From positions 124,001 through 188,000 of the forward strand of contig JAJEDI010000041.1 in the NCBI GenBank assembly GCA_022821585.1: a DNA stretch of 64,000 nt, read 5' to 3'. Source of the DNA: Caldilineaceae bacterium. GTDB taxonomy: Bacteria > Chloroflexota > Anaerolineae > Caldilineales > Caldilineaceae. The notes beneath the pieces are model-generated. The model ran no database searches and was not told the DNA's origin. It was given only the letters and a program-made list of their open reading frames with translations. Position numbers and translations under genes: made by a program. Positions within the stretch are counted from its first letter, which is position 1; every line of letters starts with the position of its first letter. Positions 35,521-44,842 of the stretch are shown piece by piece.

Positions 35521-37044
35521 TCAGTTGCTCCCCACCTGGGCATCGCCTGTACTAACGGTTTCCCCTTCTTCTAGACCTGTAAGGATTTCAGCGCTGACAA
35601 AATTCCGCAGCCCTACCTGAACAGGTCGAAATTCAAGCTCGTCTCCCGGGCCGACCACGAATACAGCGAATTGTCCGGGACTTATCTCTCTCAGCGCCTG
35701 GACGGGCACGAGGAGCGCATTTCGGGCTTCCCCGGCGATAATCTCCACTTCAGCGTTCATGCCGAACAGCAGCGGAGCCGAGTGTTGGGTCATATCGATG
35801 CTGGCCCATGCCTGAATCGCCGAGGCCCCATCGACTTCCACCAGGGCCGGCTCGACCCGTGTAATGTTTCCTGTATAGGTGAACTCGGGGAAGGCTTCAA
35901 AAGTGATGCTTACGGGAAACCCGGGCACGGCCGCGGAGATGTCCAGCTCTTCGATCCAGAAACGGACCTGTGCGGTTTCGGAATTGGCCAGGCCGATGAT
36001 CGGGCCCATCGAGACGGAGTCACCCGACTGAACTGAAACGGAGGTGACAACCCCCGCCATCGGGGCGCGTATGGTGCCGCCCTCGATTTCGCGTTGAACG
36101 TCCTGTGCGGTCAGCCGCGCCTGTTCTACGGCGAGTTCTGCTCTTTCAAGCTCCTCTGGGCTTGGACCGTCCAGCAGGTCTTCAAGCCCGGCTCGGTTCT
36201 GCTCCACTTTGGCCCGAGCCGCGGCCACATCCAGCTGGTCGGCCTCCTGAACCAAGAGGTTGAGCGTGTTTTGAGCCTGCAAGACCTTGGCTCTGGCCGA
36301 ATCGATCTGGTCTTCGGATGCTCCGGCGGCGCCGATGTTGTATTGCGCCAGGGCCTTCTCGTAAGCGAGCGTAGCGGCCTGCAGATTGGCTGCCTGCGAG
36401 GTCCTGCCGACGTCGTTTCGCCAGGCAACTTTGTCGTAGGCGGATTGGGCCTCGGCGAGGGCAACCTCAGCAGATTTCAGGTCGGCCTGCAGGCTGGTGA
36501 GCGTGTCCTGCGTGGGGCCGGCGAGCAGAGTGCTGAGCGCGCTCTGGGCGCTGTTCAGTTCGCTGCGCGCCGCATTGACTTCCTCTGCAGTGGGCGGCGC
36601 GACGAGACGGTCATACTCGGCCTGTGCAGCAGCAAGGCCGGACTGTGCGGCGGCAAGATCGGCCCCACCTACTTCCCCTGTCAGCTCGATCAGCGCGATC
36701 TCGGCCAGGCGCAGGTTGATTTGGGCCGAAATGAGCTGCGAGTTCAGGTTTGAATCATACTCAAGCGTTGCAAGGACCTGATCCGCGGTTACCTGGTCAC
36801 CGACGCGGGCGGCGATGCTGCTTACGATGCCGCTGCTCCGGAACCCAACCTGTGTCTCCTCACCGGCGAAGAGGGTGCCAATGCCGCCGGCTGTCAGTAC
36901 AAGGTCGCCGCGGCGCACCTGTGCCGTCTGCAGTTGAGGCGCGATGACATCCGGCTCATGGGTCACAAAGTAGGTGTTGTACCCGTAATACGCGCCGGTC
37001 CCAAAGATGGCTAATGTAAGCAGACTAAGGAGAATTGACTTCAT
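35521..37044 (-). CDS. HlyD/MacA-type membrane fusion protein
   Basis: 507 residues. An N-terminal anchor helix (2-21) is followed by a half-lipoyl segment, a long alpha-helical hairpin (about 100-320, Ala/Gln/Glu-rich with internal repeats such as AAQAEYDRLVAPP and PSPEELERAELAVEQ), the second half-lipoyl domain with GTIRAPMAGVVTSV, then beta-barrel and membrane-proximal domains. It links the MacB-type permease to an outer partner or to the cell surface. The hairpin is longer than in MacA, as often in organisms with thick or unusual envelopes. Confidence 0.88.
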   Translation of the reverse strand: MKSILLSLLTLAIFGTGAYYGYNTYFVTHEPDVIAPQLQTAQVRRGDLVLTAGGIGTLFAGEETQVGFRSSGIVSSIAARVGDQVTADQVLATLEYDSNLNSQLISAQINLRLAEIALIELTGEVGGADLAAAQSGLAAAQAEYDRLVAPPTAEEVNAARSELNSAQSALSTLLAGPTQDTLTSLQADLKSAEVALAEAQSAYDKVAWRNDVGRTSQAANLQAATLAYEKALAQYNIGAAGASEDQIDSARAKVLQAQNTLNLLVQEADQLDVAAARAKVEQNRAGLEDLLDGPSPEELERAELAVEQARLTAQDVQREIEGGTIRAPMAGVVTSVSVQSGDSVSMGPIIGLANSETAQVRFWIEELDISAAVPGFPVSITFEAFPEFTYTGNITRVEPALVEVDGASAIQAWASIDMTQHSAPLLFGMNAEVEIIAGEARNALLVPVQALREISPGQFAVFVVGPGDELEFRPVQVGLRNFVSAEILTGLEEGETVSTGDAQVGSN

Positions 37045-37091
37045 GGGTAGCCCCGATTCCTGCCAAAAGGAGGAATTCCGAAGTAACCAGT

Positions 37092-37817
37092 CTAGGAGGC
37101 AGCCTTTGACTCGAGCAGTTCAATCAGTGGTGTCATGAGGATGCCAAACCGCCCCGGGCCGCCGGGCCCGCCCCCGCCGCCCCTGCCTTGAAAGCCGCCT
37201 TCAGGAATTTCAACACCCATTTCTCGTAGTCGTTCCTGTCGCTCTTCAGGTGACAGAGCCTGCATTTCCTGCCGGAATTCAGCCCTTTCTTCTTCAGACA
37301 TGTCGGCAAAAATGCCGCCTCGGCCCCCCTGACCTCCCTGACCCGGGCCCTGGCCCTGTCCGAACTGTGGCAACTCGATGCCATTTTCCTGGGCCCACTC
37401 GTTCATGTCGGTGAAGGTCAGCTGCATGGCGCCGATTTCCTCAATTTGGGCTTCCGTCAATGTCCCTTCAATCTGAGTCAGTATGGCGGCCCGTTCCGTC
37501 TGATTCTGTATGGTACCGCTCTGAAGCGCCTGCCACAGAACCAGCATTGAGGCTGCTTGCGCTGCGGTAATCGCATTGTCGGACTCTTCCAAGAGCAAGA
37601 TTCCCAGAACAAGCTGGTTCATCGGGGGTAGGGCCCCTTCGAAGTCGTTCGCCAGCACGGATGGTCGCTGTTGAACTGTGTTTCCGGAATTGCTTTCCTG
37701 CGGGACATTTTCGACCGGTTCCGAGGCTTCTGCTGCCGGTGTTGGGTCGCTCCTACCACATGCCGCGAGGAGAAGAATCGTCGCTACGATCAAGGTTCCT
37801 CTTGTCCACTTCTTCAT
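37092..37817 (-). CDS. Efflux-linked lipoprotein with LTxxQ-like motifs
   Basis: 241 residues. Lipobox LLAAC (Cys20) and an acidic linker precede a helical region (about 60-145) with ITAAQA and LTEAQIEEI, reminiscent of the LTxxQ motif of Spy/CpxP stress proteins. Then come a Gly/Gln-rich stretch, a helical MSEEERAEFRQEMQALSPEERQ-like segment and a Gly/Pro-rich end. Proteins of this layout often accompany MacAB-type operons. It lies between the two-component genes and the adaptor gene. A periplasmic chaperone or sensor role is inference. Confidence 0.65.
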   Translation of the reverse strand: MKKWTRGTLIVATILLLAACGRSDPTPAAEASEPVENVPQESNSGNTVQQRPSVLANDFEGALPPMNQLVLGILLLEESDNAITAAQAASMLVLWQALQSGTIQNQTERAAILTQIEGTLTEAQIEEIGAMQLTFTDMNEWAQENGIELPQFGQGQGPGQGGQGGRGGIFADMSEEERAEFRQEMQALSPEERQERLREMGVEIPEGGFQGRGGGGGPGGPGRFGILMTPLIELLESKAAS

Positions 37818-37954
37818 TTTGACGCTCCCCCCAGTAAGGCCGGGTTCACCTCGAAACGGTCGATGCGCCCGGCGACTCCAAGTACGAACAAGACATTCAA
37901 GGATTGTACTCGGGAATCCTTTGGAAAATGTGAAGGACGCATTTGGATGCTGTT

Positions 37955-39310
37955 TCAGTTTGCGTAATTCGGAAGTCGAATCGAGAAGCGAGAGCCCTTC
38001 CCAGGGGTGGATTCGGCCTGAATCGTCCCATCATGGGCCTCGACGATGGCCTTGGCGATTGCGAGTCCCAATCCTGACTGCGCCAGCTCATCGCGGCTGC
38101 GAGACCGATCTGCCCTATAAAAGCGATCAAATATATGGTGTAGTTCGTCGCCTGCAATGCCGATGCCCGTGTCCGCCACCTGAAGAGTCACAAAGCTGCT
38201 GTGTGCTGTCGCGCTCAGGGTGATGTTCCCCTCCGACGTAAAGCGCAAAGCGTTCGTTACGAGATTGTTGAGTACCTGAGTCATTCGTTCCAAGTCCACG
38301 ACGACGGAAGGCAGCGTCTCCGGCGCGTTCACACGAAGGTCGACGTTTTTTTGTTTGGCCAGTACAACGTGGGCCAGCCCGGCCCGTTCCAGCAAGGCTT
38401 TGGGATCGACGGCGCGACGCTGCAGGGGCAGCTCCCCGGCATCGGCCAGCGATAGCGTTCGCAGATCTTCGACCAGGCGTTGCAGATGGGCAACTTCCTG
38501 GTGAAGAAGCTCGTACAGATCTTCCCTGCCCTGGATCGAGCCATCGCGTAGCCCCTCTGTGTAGCCCCGCAGAACGGTAAGCGGCGTGCGCAGGTCATGG
38601 GCGATGTCGGCGGTCATTTGCTTGCGCATGCGGGAAGCCTGTGCCAGTTCGCTGCTCATCTGATTGAAAGAGGAAGCCAGTTTCCCGATCTCATCGCGGG
38701 AATAGACGTTGACCTGCCCCCCCAGCTGGCCGGCGGACATCTCTTCTGTGGCAGAGGTCAGCTCGCGTAAAGGGCGAGTGAGCGCGCGAGAGAGGAGAAA
38801 CCCCAGCACAAGGGCCAAAAGCCCTGCGATCAGGGCAGCGAGTCCGGTTGCCTGATTGACGTTGCGCAGGAAGAAGCTTTCGGGTGACGGCCGGGGAAAT
38901 CTCTCCCCGGCAGCGAATCTGTTTACGTCATAGATCGTCCCTACTCGCAAGCCGTCCTTCTCGATTGGAATGCCGGGGCCCAGACCATACTCGGCGGTGT
39001 TGAGGCCGCGATATTCTGGCAGAGGAGAAAAGACCACCGTCTGTTCACTGTCGACAAGCACTATACGACGGCGCACGACGTCGAGCAGAGGTTCGTTGTC
39101 TAACCACTCGCCGAAACCGTTCCAGCTATTACTTTTGGTGTAGTGGCCCAGTATGAGGTCGGCAAGTAGTGGATTGCCTCTGCGCTCAGTGACAAAGCGG
39201 GCAAACTCCTGCCGGGTACGCATTCCGCTGATGGCAGCGACAAGCAAGGCGCCTGAGACGCCAACTGCGAGAAATGCCAGGGTCAGCTTTACTGCCAAGG
39301 AACGCCACAT
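37955..39310 (-). CDS. Sensor histidine kinase (BaeS/CpxA-like)
   Basis: 451 residues. TM1 (about 9-28), an extracytoplasmic sensor of ~125 residues, TM2 (about 154-175), HAMP (176-228), HisKA with H238 in DIAHDLRTPLT, and a HATPase domain with DTGIGIAGDE and [11 protein letters not shown]. The ATG follows the regulator's TAG with no base between (TAGATG). The exporter genes downstream are the likely target. Confidence 0.9.
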   Translation of the reverse strand: MWRSLAVKLTLAFLAVGVSGALLVAAISGMRTRQEFARFVTERRGNPLLADLILGHYTKSNSWNGFGEWLDNEPLLDVVRRRIVLVDSEQTVVFSPLPEYRGLNTAEYGLGPGIPIEKDGLRVGTIYDVNRFAAGERFPRPSPESFFLRNVNQATGLAALIAGLLALVLGFLLSRALTRPLRELTSATEEMSAGQLGGQVNVYSRDEIGKLASSFNQMSSELAQASRMRKQMTADIAHDLRTPLTVLRGYTEGLRDGSIQGREDLYELLHQEVAHLQRLVEDLRTLSLADAGELPLQRRAVDPKALLERAGLAHVVLAKQKNVDLRVNAPETLPSVVVDLERMTQVLNNLVTNALRFTSEGNITLSATAHSSFVTLQVADTGIGIAGDELHHIFDRFYRADRSRSRDELAQSGLGLAIAKAIVEAHDGTIQAESTPGKGSRFSIRLPNYAN

Positions 39311-40000
39311 CTACGTTGCCTCTGCGCTAAAGCGGTAACCCATACCATAGACGGTCTGAATGTAGCGGGGCTTGCTTGGAAGCTGTTCAATCTTTGTGCG
39401 GAGATTCCGAACGTGCACATCGATAGAGCGCTCGTACCCTTCGTAGGCATCGCCGCTGACAGACTCCAGCAAGTCAAGACGGGAAAAGGCCCTGCCGGGT
39501 GACAGCATGAATGTCTCCAGCAGATCGAACTCCGAAGGCGTGAGAGAAACCAGGTTGCCGGTGACAGTCACTGTTCGCCCTGAGCGATCAAGGGATATTT
39601 CCGCCGCCCGCAGGATTTCCGGCTGCCGGCTCTTCTGTCCAACCCTCCGGAGCACAGCGCGGACCCTTGCCATGAGCTCCTGGACGCCGAAGGGTTTGGT
39701 GACGTAGTCGTCGGCTCCCAATTCCAGGCCGACAACCTTATCGCTCTCTTCAATCCTGGCGGCAAGAACGATGACAGGTGCGTCTGATTCTTTTGTGAAC
39801 TGCCGAATGAAGTCGTAGCCCCCCATCTCCGGCATCATCAGGTCCAGGAGGACGAGGTCCGGCTTCTCGTAACGGGCTGCGAACAGCGCTTCACGCCCGT
39901 TGGCAGCCTCAACCACTCGGTAACCCTCTCTCTCCAAGTAGAGGCGCACCATTTCGCGCAGTTTTGCTTCGTCGTCTACAACCAGGATAGTTTGAGACAC
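39311..40000 (-). CDS. OmpR-family response regulator
   Basis: 229 residues. Receiver with D9/D10, phosphoacceptor D53 (LLDLMMPEMG) and Lys in YVTKPFG; winged-helix domain with LTPSEFDLLETFM, SIDVHVRNLRTKIE and TVYGMGYRF. First gene of the set leading into the kinase and, after 138 bases, the lipoprotein and exporter genes. Probably activates them under envelope stress or drug exposure (inference from context). Confidence 0.92.
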   Translation of the reverse strand: MSQTILVVDDEAKLREMVRLYLEREGYRVVEAANGREALFAARYEKPDLVLLDLMMPEMGGYDFIRQFTKESDAPVIVLAARIEESDKVVGLELGADDYVTKPFGVQELMARVRAVLRRVGQKSRQPEILRAAEISLDRSGRTVTVTGNLVSLTPSEFDLLETFMLSPGRAFSRLDLLESVSGDAYEGYERSIDVHVRNLRTKIEQLPSKPRYIQTVYGMGYRFSAEAT

Positions 40001-40393
40001 GACAGCCTGCTTCTCACTATTGGCGATATGTCAATCCAGGGGGATCGCTACACATTCAGCGGACGCGACTGCTCTGGGAATGAAATCCTTGTGGCTATCG
40101 GTTTCTATTCTCCCACAATTATGTTTAGAAAGCATGAAGGAAAGTTGAAGATTCAACAAGGGCTTCCCGGGAAGGTGCGTGTATTGCGGGACAGAGTGGT
40201 TCCCCTCCCGGCATCCAGTACTCATCGGAAAGGGGTCTGCACTCACCTTGAACGGAACCGCGGCGCGTATGTTGGCGAAAATTGGCTGTGGTACAATTGC
40301 TCGCGGACTCAGAGACAGTTTGCAGATCCGACCAAATGCGTAGTCTTATCTGACGGAATACTCGCAAAAGGCAGAATCAGAAAGGAACAAAAA
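40001..40393. other. Divergent intergenic region
   Basis: About 390 bases between the response regulator (-) and the DinB gene (+). The frame of the DinB gene stays open upstream, but that stretch has no start with a ribosome site and looks non-coding. TACAAT at 40292-40297 could be a -10 for the DinB gene; its -35 is not clear. Confidence 0.4.
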
Positions 40394-40861
40394 ATGTCTA
40401 AGGTGGCTATCGGGATGCACAGCCAGATACGATCTTCCATCCATTCCGCCGTAAAGGGTCTGTCATCCGAGCAACTGCACGAAGTACCGGATGGATTCGA
40501 CAATAATATCGCCTGGAACGTGGGACACCTTCTGGTCGTCCAGCAGCGACTTCTCTACCGACCGTGCGGGCTACCCATTTCTCTTGCCGAAGAGATGATC
40601 CCGCTCTATCTGCCGAACACGTCTCCCGCCGACTGGGAAGTTGAGCCGGATGCCGAGGAGTTGGTGGGAATGCTTATACCGCAGCAGGAGAAATTGGAGG
40701 CGGATTACGCTGCGGGGCTCTTCAGCGAGAACGGATTCAACGAGTTCACGACAGGGTCGGGCGTCACCCTTTCCGACATAGACGGCGCGCTGGTCTTCAA
40801 CACCTATCACGAAGCGCAGCACTACGGTTTCATCCAGGCATTGATAAACCTGGTAGGTTGA
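40394..40861 (+). CDS. DinB-family protein
   Basis: 155 residues, four-helix DinB/YfiT fold. The predicted metal-binding His residues are in WNVGHLL and [11 protein letters not shown]. DinB-fold enzymes include bacillithiol- and mycothiol-dependent transferases, but most small stand-alone members are uncharacterised. The ATG has AAAGGAAC 6 bases upstream. Its stop codon is 5 bases before the thiolase ATG, so the two may be co-transcribed. Confidence 0.8.
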   Translation: MSKVAIGMHSQIRSSIHSAVKGLSSEQLHEVPDGFDNNIAWNVGHLLVVQQRLLYRPCGLPISLAEEMIPLYLPNTSPADWEVEPDAEELVGMLIPQQEKLEADYAAGLFSENGFNEFTTGSGVTLSDIDGALVFNTYHEAQHYGFIQALINLVG

Positions 40862-40866
40862 GGCAG

Positions 40867-42141
40867 ATGCCTGAGATTGTCATAGTAAGCGCGGTGCGCA
40901 CACCGATCGGCAAAATACGCGGCGCCTTGGCTTCGATTCGACCGGATGACCTGGCGGCGCTCGCAGTTCGGGAGGCGGTGGCCAGAGCCGGGATAGAAAC
41001 CGACGAGATAGAGGAAGTCTATCTCGGCTGCGCCAACCAGGCCGGGGAGGATAATCGCAACATCGCGCGGATGGCTGCTTTGCTGGCCGGGCTGCCACAT
41101 GGCGTGGCGGGGGTAACCGTGAACAGGCTGTGTGCAAGCGGGCTCACTGCCGTCAATCAGGCTGCAAGGGCGATTTTGTGCGGCGAGGGCGACGTCTTTG
41201 TCGCCGGCGGCGTGGAGAGCATGACTCGCGCCCCCTATTCGCTGCCCAAAAACCCGACCGGCTTCGACCCGTCGGGCAACATAACAGGCTATGATACGAC
41301 GCTCGGCTGGCGCTATCCCAACCCAGCGCTGGAGGCGCTCTTTCCGCTGGAAGCGATGGGAGAGACGGCCGAAAACATCTATGACATGAGTTGCGCGTCT
41401 GAGATCGAAGGGGGCGAGATAGGCCGTGCAGAGCAGGACCGTTTCGCCTTGCAGAGCCAGGAAAGGGCGGTGCGTGCGATCAACGAGGGCCGCTTCCAGA
41501 GAGAGATTGTACCCGTAGAGATTCCGCAGAGGCGAGGTGAACCTGTCGTTATAGATACCGACGAACACCCTCGCTATACGAAGTGCGAGGACGGCTTCCG
41601 GCTGGCGACCAGCATGGAGGCCCTGAGCGGCCTCCGGCCTGCTTTTCGAAAAGGAGGGACTGTCACCGCCGGTAACGCCAGCGGACTGAACGACGGGGCC
41701 AGTGCACTTGTATTGATGTCGCGCGAGAGGGCCAGCGAACTGGGGATCCGCCCAATTGCCCGGTGGATGGCTTCGGCCGCAGCCGGTGTCGACCCCCGTG
41801 TCATGGGCCTTGGGCCGGTGGCCGCGGCACGCAAGGCGTTTGCGCGTGCCGGACTATCGGCCGACGACATCGACCTGGTCGAAATCAACGAAGCCTTCGC
41901 AGTTCAGACCCTGGCCGTCCTGCGAGAGCTCGATTTGGGAGAACAGATAACGAATGTGAACGGTGGGGCGATATCCCTCGGCCATCCCCTGGGCTGCTCC
42001 GGCGCCCGCATTCTGACGACGCTCATACACGAGATGCATAGAAGAGCCGATACAGGCGAGGCGGCCCGCTACGGTCTGGCGACTCTTTGCGTGGGCGTAG
42101 GTCAGGGCGAGGCGACCGTAGTCGAAAGGTTGGACGGTTGA
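40867..42141 (+). CDS. 3-oxoadipyl-CoA/acetyl-CoA-type thiolase
   Basis: 424 residues. Active-site nucleophile C89 in NRLCASGL, the NEAFAVQ motif, [10 protein letters not shown] with the catalytic His, and the second Cys in LCVGVGQG are present. The [12 protein letters not shown]...ETAEN segment resembles 3-oxoadipyl-CoA thiolase (PcaF) rather than plain acetoacetyl-CoA thiolase. It would cleave beta-ketoadipyl-CoA to succinyl-CoA and acetyl-CoA. TTG at 40858 is an alternative start. The TGA overlaps the next gene's TTG start (TTGA), so the thiolase and CoA-transferase are coupled, which supports the PcaF reading. Confidence 0.82.
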   Translation: MPEIVIVSAVRTPIGKIRGALASIRPDDLAALAVREAVARAGIETDEIEEVYLGCANQAGEDNRNIARMAALLAGLPHGVAGVTVNRLCASGLTAVNQAARAILCGEGDVFVAGGVESMTRAPYSLPKNPTGFDPSGNITGYDTTLGWRYPNPALEALFPLEAMGETAENIYDMSCASEIEGGEIGRAEQDRFALQSQERAVRAINEGRFQREIVPVEIPQRRGEPVVIDTDEHPRYTKCEDGFRLATSMEALSGLRPAFRKGGTVTAGNASGLNDGASALVLMSRERASELGIRPIARWMASAAAGVDPRVMGLGPVAAARKAFARAGLSADDIDLVEINEAFAVQTLAVLRELDLGEQITNVNGGAISLGHPLGCSGARILTTLIHEMHRRADTGEAARYGLATLCVGVGQGEATVVERLDG

Positions 42142-43487
42142 AGCTGTTACCGCAAATCACGCCATCAGAAGCGGCTGCACTGGTCAAGTCTGGAAATACA
42201 GTCCTGGTGGGTGGCTTCGGCATGACTGGCAATCCCACCCAGGTACTGCATGCGCTGGCGGACTCGGACGTTTGCGAATTGACCTATATAGCCAACAACG
42301 TTGGCGAGCCGGGCCTTGGCGGGGGGCGATTGTTGCGTAACGGGCAGATCAAGAAGGCGATCGGCTCGTTCTTCACCAGCAATCCGGAAGCGGTTGCGGC
42401 GGCGCAGTCGGGTGCTATCGAGTTCGAAGTGATGCCGCAGGGCACGATGACTGAGGCGATCCGGGCGGGCGGCGCAGGGATAGGCGGGTTTTACACACCG
42501 ACGGCGGCCGGAACTGTGCTGGCCGAAGGACGGGAAACGAAACAGATTGACGGCCGCCAGCATGTATTCCAGCCGGCCTTGCGGGCCGACGTCGCGCTGA
42601 TCAGGGCGTGGACCGCGGACGCAACGGGCAACCTTGCCTACCGCATGACAGAGCAGAACTTCAACAGGGCGATGGCGACTGCCGCGGACCTCGTCATCGC
42701 CGAGGTTGAAGAGTGTGTGCCGGCCGGAGAACTGCCGCCTGAGTCGGTGCACACGCCTGGATGCTACGTCGACTATCTGGTGCCGGTGAGGACTTCAGAG
42801 GCCGACCTGGGTTCGTCGGCGTCGATTGCCGTGAGCGGCAAGAATGCAGGCGGTCTGAGAATGAAGCTTGCACGTCGTGCGTTGGCCGAACTGAAGCCGG
42901 GAGACATTGTCAACCTGGGTGTGGGCATACCGACACTTGTGGCGGACCTGATCACACCGGCGCACGGCATCATTTTGCACACAGAGAACGGCATGCTGGG
43001 GGTCGGTCCCGCGCCGGAGAGCGGCGGGGCGATGGAGTACCCGATCAACGCCAGCAAGATTCCAGTAACAGCACTGCCCGGCAGCAGTTATTTTGACAGC
43101 GCTGACTCCTTTGCGATGATCAGGGGCGGGCATGTGGATGTGGCGATCATGGGGGGGTTGCAGGTAGACGAGCAGGGCAACCTGGCCAACTGGGCGGCGC
43201 CCGGGCGGCCGTTGCTGGGCGTAGGCGGGGCGATGGATCTGGCATCGGGTGCGAAGCGCTTGATTGTGACCATGACCCACAACAGCCGTGACGGCAGTTC
43301 GAAGATTGTGCCGTCCTGTACGCTGCCGCTGACTGCGACAGACGCGGTTGACGCGATCATTACCGAACTGGCCGTCTTTCGCTTCTGCAACGGACGTCTG
43401 ACCGTCACGGAGCTGATGGAAGGGTCCTCGCTGGAGGAGGTTCAGTCAAGGACAGATGCGAAATTCGATATTGCCTTGGAGGGATGA
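42138..43487 (+). CDS. Fused alpha-beta 3-oxoacid CoA-transferase
   Basis: 449 residues joining both subunits of family I CoA-transferase. The alpha part (1 to ~225) has GGFGMTGNP and the Gly-rich [11 protein letters not shown]; the beta part (~235-449) has [11 protein letters not shown] and the catalytic Glu in [10 protein letters not shown]. It moves CoA from succinyl-CoA or acetyl-CoA to a 3-oxoacid such as 3-oxoadipate. Two-gene forms (PcaIJ, ScoAB) are commoner in bacteria. Start is TTG with AAAGG upstream, overlapping the thiolase stop. Confidence 0.85.
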   Translation: MKLLPQITPSEAAALVKSGNTVLVGGFGMTGNPTQVLHALADSDVCELTYIANNVGEPGLGGGRLLRNGQIKKAIGSFFTSNPEAVAAAQSGAIEFEVMPQGTMTEAIRAGGAGIGGFYTPTAAGTVLAEGRETKQIDGRQHVFQPALRADVALIRAWTADATGNLAYRMTEQNFNRAMATAADLVIAEVEECVPAGELPPESVHTPGCYVDYLVPVRTSEADLGSSASIAVSGKNAGGLRMKLARRALAELKPGDIVNLGVGIPTLVADLITPAHGIILHTENGMLGVGPAPESGGAMEYPINASKIPVTALPGSSYFDSADSFAMIRGGHVDVAIMGGLQVDEQGNLANWAAPGRPLLGVGGAMDLASGAKRLIVTMTHNSRDGSSKIVPSCTLPLTATDAVDAIITELAVFRFCNGRLTVTELMEGSSLEEVQSRTDAKFDIALEG

Positions 43488-43540
43488 CCAAGACATGGGG
43501 TCAGACTCTCGCTATTCTTTGAAGGAACGATTACCAACCC

Positions 43541-44314
43541 ATGAATCAACGACCAGTTCTCTGCTTCTTGCTGGCGGCAGCCTTGACGGTGCTGTCCTTG
43601 GCGGGATGCGCGGCCCCGGAGATTCCTGTGGAATCCGCTATACAGGTGCCCCAAGGTACTCCGGCCCAGGCTGAAGGCGTTGCGAGTCCGGAAGAAGGGA
43701 GTTTGGAAGAGGCGTCAGTTGAGCCAAACCTCGAAGCGCTGCGAATAGTAGTGGAATACTTCACGCCCTATCAGACAGAAGGTCCCTTCTACCCCGTGCA
43801 GATTCCGGATGACCGAGACAACGATCTCTTTGTTGTGGACGGGGCGGAGGGAAGGCCCGCCGGAGAGATACTCGTCTTTGAAGGTACAGTTTTCGACGGC
43901 GCAGGTATGCCCGTTCCCGGCGCAGTTGTCGAGATATGGCAGACCGATGACAACGGAATCTACATGCACCCAGGTGACTCCAACAGTTCGAGAAGGGATG
44001 TGAACTTCCAGTCGTATGGTGAGTCGGAAACCGGGCCGGACGGTCGCTACAGTTTAAGGACAATCATGCCGGGCGACTACAATCCGCGTCCCCGACATAT
44101 CCACGTGAAGGTACGGATGGACGGGCGTGAACTTCTGACAACCCAGTTCTATTTCAGTAACGACCCGAATGCAGGGTCCGACCGGATCTTCGCCGGGGCA
44201 GGCGAGGAGGTGTCGGCTCTGATCATGCAGATAGAGGAGGGCCTTGACTCCGACGGCAATTCAGTGTTGATAGGCAGACGCGACATCGTTCTGCGAGATA
44301 TGCTTTCGGAGTGA
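43541..44314 (+). CDS. Lipoprotein intradiol ring-cleavage dioxygenase-like protein
   Basis: 257 residues. Signal peptide with LAGC (Cys23) and an acidic linker, then the intradiol dioxygenase core: YQTEGPFYPV near residue 75, GAVVEIWQTDDNGIY, and the iron-site motif GDYNPRPRHIHVKV, giving Tyr and two His ligands. Cytoplasmic homologues open catechol or protocatechuate using Fe(III). An exported lipidated form is less usual. It follows the CoA-transferase by 53 bases and could start an aromatic route ending with the neighbouring enzymes; activity outside the cytoplasm is inference. Confidence 0.8.
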   Translation: MNQRPVLCFLLAAALTVLSLAGCAAPEIPVESAIQVPQGTPAQAEGVASPEEGSLEEASVEPNLEALRIVVEYFTPYQTEGPFYPVQIPDDRDNDLFVVDGAEGRPAGEILVFEGTVFDGAGMPVPGAVVEIWQTDDNGIYMHPGDSNSSRRDVNFQSYGESETGPDGRYSLRTIMPGDYNPRPRHIHVKVRMDGRELLTTQFYFSNDPNAGSDRIFAGAGEEVSALIMQIEEGLDSDGNSVLIGRRDIVLRDMLSE

Positions 44315-44341
44315 CGGGGTTCGAACGAGGAAGATAGACGT

Positions 44342-44722
44342 GTGAAGCTTTCAGACATCGGCAATCCCAAATATATTGCTCTGGAGACCTTCCGCGAAAA
44401 CGGGCAGGCGGTCAAGACGCCGGTCTGGACGGTGGCACAAGAGGGAAAGCTGCTGGTTTGGACGCCGGGCGACAGTTGGAAGGTCAGACGGGCTCGTAAC
44501 AATCCGCGCGTTAGGGTAGCCCGATGTGACATGAGAGGCAGCGTTCACGGACCGTGGGTGGAAGGCGTTGTCAGGTCGATCTCAGATGACGAAGAGACGA
44601 AGAGATCAATGGCAGGTCTGCTCAGGCGAAAGTATCCCTTCGCGGTGGCCGTGCTCTCGCTGATCGCCGCAGTACGCGGCACGAATAAAGGTCAGGTGGT
44701 CATGGAAATTGCCGACCCATAG
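44342..44722 (+). CDS. PPOX-class oxidoreductase, F420-dependent type
   Basis: 126 residues of the split-barrel fold: KYIALETFRENGQAVKTPVW opens it and GDSWKVRRARNNPRVRVARCD is the characteristic cofactor-binding segment of PPOX-class F420-dependent proteins. Start is GTG with GAGGAAG 8 bases upstream, 27 bases after the dioxygenase gene. Substrate unknown. Confidence 0.78.
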   Translation: MKLSDIGNPKYIALETFRENGQAVKTPVWTVAQEGKLLVWTPGDSWKVRRARNNPRVRVARCDMRGSVHGPWVEGVVRSISDDEETKRSMAGLLRRKYPFAVAVLSLIAAVRGTNKGQVVMEIADP

Positions 44723-44842
44723 CGGCCGCCCGCCTTGATGAAACACTTGCGTCGAAGAGTGAATCGTTGAAACTCAGTTTGCCACTAAGAATGAACCCCT
44801 TTTCTGCATAGTCTTTCTCAGAAAAAAGGAGTGTACTTCCCC

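Noticed and set aside
40001..40393. Upstream extension of the DinB reading frame
   Set aside because: In frame but with no ribosome site, and the ATG at 40394 with AAAGGAAC gives the normal DinB length.
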